Positions 5,928 through 7,507 of a DNA stretch of 7,507 bases are shown in pieces; the first letter of the stretch is position 1, and the number at the start of each line of letters is the position of its first letter. The stretch lies in contig JAIYBD010000082.1 in NCBI GenBank assembly GCA_027488715.1, positions 1 to 7,507 on the forward strand. Direction: 5' to 3'. Source of the DNA: Bacteroidota bacterium (GTDB lineage: Bacteria > Bacteroidota > Bacteroidia > UBA7662 > CANHCV01). The notes beneath the pieces are model-generated. The model worked only from the letters and a program-made list of their open reading frames with translations, was not told the origin of the DNA and did not search any database. Both the position numbers and the translations under genes were made by a program.

Positions 5928-6457
5928 ATTGAATTGGGGAAATATTTGCCAATTAGATGTAATGCTTGAGGTGTTTCTATGATCATAATTCTATTCTTTA
6001 AATGAAACGCTCCAAGTGTATTTTCATAATGGGAAACTAATTGAGATTTAGAAAGGAATGAAATGACACCATTGAAACCTCTTTGAAAAGATAACTTACA
6101 CGCAAAAGCAATTAGATTTCCCGGAACTCCGTGATAAATTTTTTTATTTCCTTTATTGAAAGAAGCGCTTTCTAGAAGGTGAACATAAACGTGATCAGGC
6201 TTGATTTCAAGACTGATCAAACCTTGAATAATAGCAGAATTTCCAACAATGGTTAATTTGTAAACTTCTTTCAAAGGATCCTTCATTTCAATTTTCCAAT
6301 CAAATAGCCATTCTTTACTTTTTGATATTGTTTTGAAATCTTTCAAACTTAAAATTGAAACCTCTGTTTGGAATTTATCCCCAGAAAAGGCATTCTCAAT
6401 TGAATTTGTGAGTTTGTCTACAATGAAATCCAGCCCAAAATTGTTATTGATTTTCAC
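5924..6457 (-). CDS. GNAT-like (N-acetyltransferase-fold) protein
   Basis: The 177-residue product begins with GTG at 6455-6457; an in-frame stop four codons upstream excludes a longer form. The C-terminal half resembles a GNAT fold: VYVHLLESAS (90-99) as the core strand, YHGVPGNLIAFACKLSFQRG (108-127) as the acyl-CoA pyrophosphate loop (G110/G113) plus helix, FNGVISFLSKSQLV (128-141) as the next strand, and HYENTLGAFHL (143-153) like the late 'FYeklGF' motif. The first half (1-85) has no motif I recognise and may form the substrate side. The expected activity is acetyl transfer from acetyl-CoA to an unknown acceptor. The gene is markedly A/T-rich compared with its neighbours (for example 13 of 60 bases G/C at 6301-6360). 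It is joined to the small basic gene by an ATGA overlap and is divergent from mtgA. Confidence 0.75.
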   Translation of the reverse strand: MKINNNFGLDFIVDKLTNSIENAFSGDKFQTEVSILSLKDFKTISKSKEWLFDWKIEMKDPLKEVYKLTIVGNSAIIQGLISLEIKPDHVYVHLLESASFNKGNKKIYHGVPGNLIAFACKLSFQRGFNGVISFLSKSQLVSHYENTLGAFHLKNRIMIIETPQALHLIGKYFPNSI

Positions 6458-6461
6458 ATTT

Positions 6462-6494
6462 CTAAGTTAACGAATTGTTTTGAATCTTCGTCAA
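6462..6494 (-). promoter_or_regulatory. weak promoter candidate for the GNAT-like pair
   Basis: On the minus strand TTG (6494-6492) lies 22 bases before TAACTTAG (6469-6462), seven of eight matches to TAnnTTTG. The predicted transcription start is next to the GTG start codon at 6457. It sits back-to-back with the stronger mtgA promoter, whose TTTTG begins about five bases away. Confidence 0.3.
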
Positions 6495-6499
6495 TAACT

Positions 6500-6530
6500 T
6501 TTGATAAATTTTTCCTCCGACCTACCTTTG
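6500..6530 (+). promoter_or_regulatory. Bacteroidota-type promoter of mtgA, TTTG-N19-TACCTTTG
   Basis: TTTG at 6500-6503 is followed by 19 bases and TACCTTTG at 6523-6530, a full match to the Bacteroidota -33/-7 consensus at ideal spacing. Only five bases (TCCTC) separate the box from the ATG at 6536, so the mRNA leader should be about 0-2 bases long. Ribosome binding cannot depend on a Shine-Dalgarno sequence here. Confidence 0.7.
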
Positions 6531-6535
6531 TCCTC

Positions 6536-7204
6536 ATGTTCAAGTGGATCTTTCGAATCGGGTTGCTTTTCCTGGTGTTCACCGTTTTCGGCGTGTTGAT
6601 GTTGCGATGGATTCCCGTAACGTACACGCCGCTGATGTTCATCCGAAGCATCCAATCCCAAACCAACGATAACCTTCCATCGGGAATTCACCACGATTGG
6701 GTTGCTTTGTCGGAAGCTGGCCCCTTCCCTACATGTGTACAAGCCACCGAAGATCAGAATTTTTACGATCACCACGGATTTGATTTCAAAGCAATTCAAA
6801 CCGCTTACGAATACAATAAAAACCACGAGAAAACCATCGGGGCCAGTACGATTTCTCAGCAAACCGCCAAAAATGTGTTTCTGTGGCCCAGTCGCAATTG
6901 GGTGCGCAAAGGGTTGGAAGTGTATTTCACCGCCCTCATCGAATTGCTTTGGGGAAAAGACCGAATCTTGGAAGTGTATTCCAATGTAGTGGAATTGGGG
7001 CCAGGCATTTATGGCGTTGAAGCCGCATCGCAACATTATTTCAACGTTTCTGCATCTTCCTTAAAAAATAATCAAGCCCTCAATTTGGCCACTCTTTTGC
7101 CTTCTCCCTTGAAATACAGTCCCATCGATTTAAATCCGGCTCAAAAAAGGAAGAAAAGTCGTGCAAAAAAGCACCTCAAGAAGAGCGGGGCTTTGAAGTT
7201 TTAA
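6536..7204 (+). CDS. mtgA: monofunctional peptidoglycan glycosyltransferase (GT51)
   Basis: The 222-residue protein polymerises lipid II into glycan strands on the outer face of the inner membrane. One membrane anchor lies at about 4-25. The GT51 domain fills the rest and shows the family motifs in order: ATEDQNFYDHHGFD (70-83) with catalytic E72, GASTISQQTAKN (102-113), RKGLE (124-128), and KDRILEVYSNVVELGPGIYG (141-160) with the second catalytic glutamate E153. There is no transpeptidase domain after the GT domain and the length is normal for MtgA, so this is the monofunctional form and not a class A penicillin-binding protein. The C-terminal end is very basic (KRKKSRAKKHLKKSG, 204-218). 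Its ATG follows a consensus promoter by five bases. dnaX starts 18 bases after its stop, so read-through into dnaX is likely. Confidence 0.95.
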   Translation: MFKWIFRIGLLFLVFTVFGVLMLRWIPVTYTPLMFIRSIQSQTNDNLPSGIHHDWVALSEAGPFPTCVQATEDQNFYDHHGFDFKAIQTAYEYNKNHEKTIGASTISQQTAKNVFLWPSRNWVRKGLEVYFTALIELLWGKDRILEVYSNVVELGPGIYGVEAASQHYFNVSASSLKNNQALNLATLLPSPLKYSPIDLNPAQKRKKSRAKKHLKKSGALKF

Positions 7205-7222
7205 CCGTATTTTTACCTTTCC

Positions 7223-7507
7223 ATGGAACCCTACGTAGTCTCCTTCCGAAAATATCGACCCAACACCTTTGAATCGGTGGTGGGACAGGAACACGTAACC
7301 AATACGCTGAAAAACGCCATCCTCAACAACCAACTTTCTCAAGCCTACCTGTTTACCGGTCCTCGTGGCGTTGGAAAAACAACGTGTGCCCGAATTTTGG
7401 CCAAGGTGATGAACATGGAAAATCCGGTAGACGCCGTGAAGGACGGTTCTTATGCTACGGTTGACATGGATATTTCCATGAACATTTTTGAGTTGGATGC
7501 GGCATCC
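7223..7507 (+). CDS. dnaX: DNA polymerase III subunit tau/gamma, N-terminal part (partial)
   Basis: Ninety-five codons are visible before the window ends. DnaX is the AAA+ ATPase of the clamp loader that places the sliding clamp on primed DNA. The opening VVSFRKYRPNTFESVVGQ (5-22) is the typical DnaX start; GPRGVGKTT (46-54) is the Walker A loop. CARILAK follows and NIFELDAAS (87-95) ends the window. The zinc-binding cysteines that most bacterial DnaX proteins carry between the Walker A helix and the ELDAAS motif are missing: only C55 is present and the insert is acidic (DGSYATVDMD). The start at 7223 is fixed by homology. A TACCTTTC box at 7214-7221 is too close to this ATG to serve as its promoter, so the gene is probably cotranscribed with mtgA. 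Confidence 0.95.
   Translation, partial: MEPYVVSFRKYRPNTFESVVGQEHVTNTLKNAILNNQLSQAYLFTGPRGVGKTTCARILAKVMNMENPVDAVKDGSYATVDMDISMNIFELDAAS

Noticed and set aside
7214..7221. TACCTTTC with TTTG 18 bases upstream as a dnaX promoter
   Set aside because: The box ends one base before the dnaX ATG, so transcription would begin inside or after the start codon; one consensus base is also missing.
1..7507. CRISPR arrays, insertion sequences, tRNA or rRNA genes, riboswitches
   Set aside because: No spaced direct repeats, transposase motifs, cloverleaf or conserved RNA patterns were recognised by eye on either strand.

Overview
The window looks like a chromosomal segment of a Bacteroidota bacterium, most likely a flavobacterium-like lineage. 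Three things point there. Several genes are preceded by the Bacteroidota-type -7 box TAnnTTTG, with TTG about 17-19 bases upstream in the best cases. Starts lack Shine-Dalgarno sequences. DnaX, the WCGD thioredoxin-like protein and the secreted proteins all have a Bacteroidota look. No mobile element, CRISPR array, rRNA or tRNA was seen.

Layout. (1) Positions 1-69, minus: only the signal peptide of an exported protein that continues off the left edge. (2) Positions 70-399: about 330 bases without a gene, holding a candidate promoter and a perfect 19-bp inverted repeat. (3) Positions 400-1449, minus: an SRPBCC/AHSA1-like protein followed 36 bases later by a thioredoxin-fold protein, probably one transcript. 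(4) Positions 1500-2339, plus: a secreted two-part protein of unknown function, transcribed away from (3) and running 53 bases tail-to-tail into (5). (5) Positions 2287-5659, minus: a three-gene block read in the order polytopic acyltransferase-like membrane protein, NAD(P)-binding SDR protein, Kef-type cation:proton antiporter with an RCK domain. The first two overlap by 8 bases. (6) Positions 5760-6457, minus: an AT-rich two-gene unit, a GNAT-like protein and a 55-residue basic protein joined by an ATGA stop/start overlap. (7) Positions 6536 to the end, plus: mtgA (peptidoglycan glycosyltransferase), then dnaX (DNA polymerase III tau/gamma), cut by the right edge.

Most of the window is ordinary housekeeping and accessory gene content. 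The parts most worth a second look are the perfect inverted repeat, made of two near-identical dyads 22 bp apart upstream of the exported-protein gene; the AT-rich GNAT/small-protein pair between conserved genes; and promoters so close to the start codons of the membrane protein and mtgA that nearly leaderless mRNAs are expected. I found nothing that can be called a new system on sequence alone; the GNAT/small-protein pair is the closest candidate.
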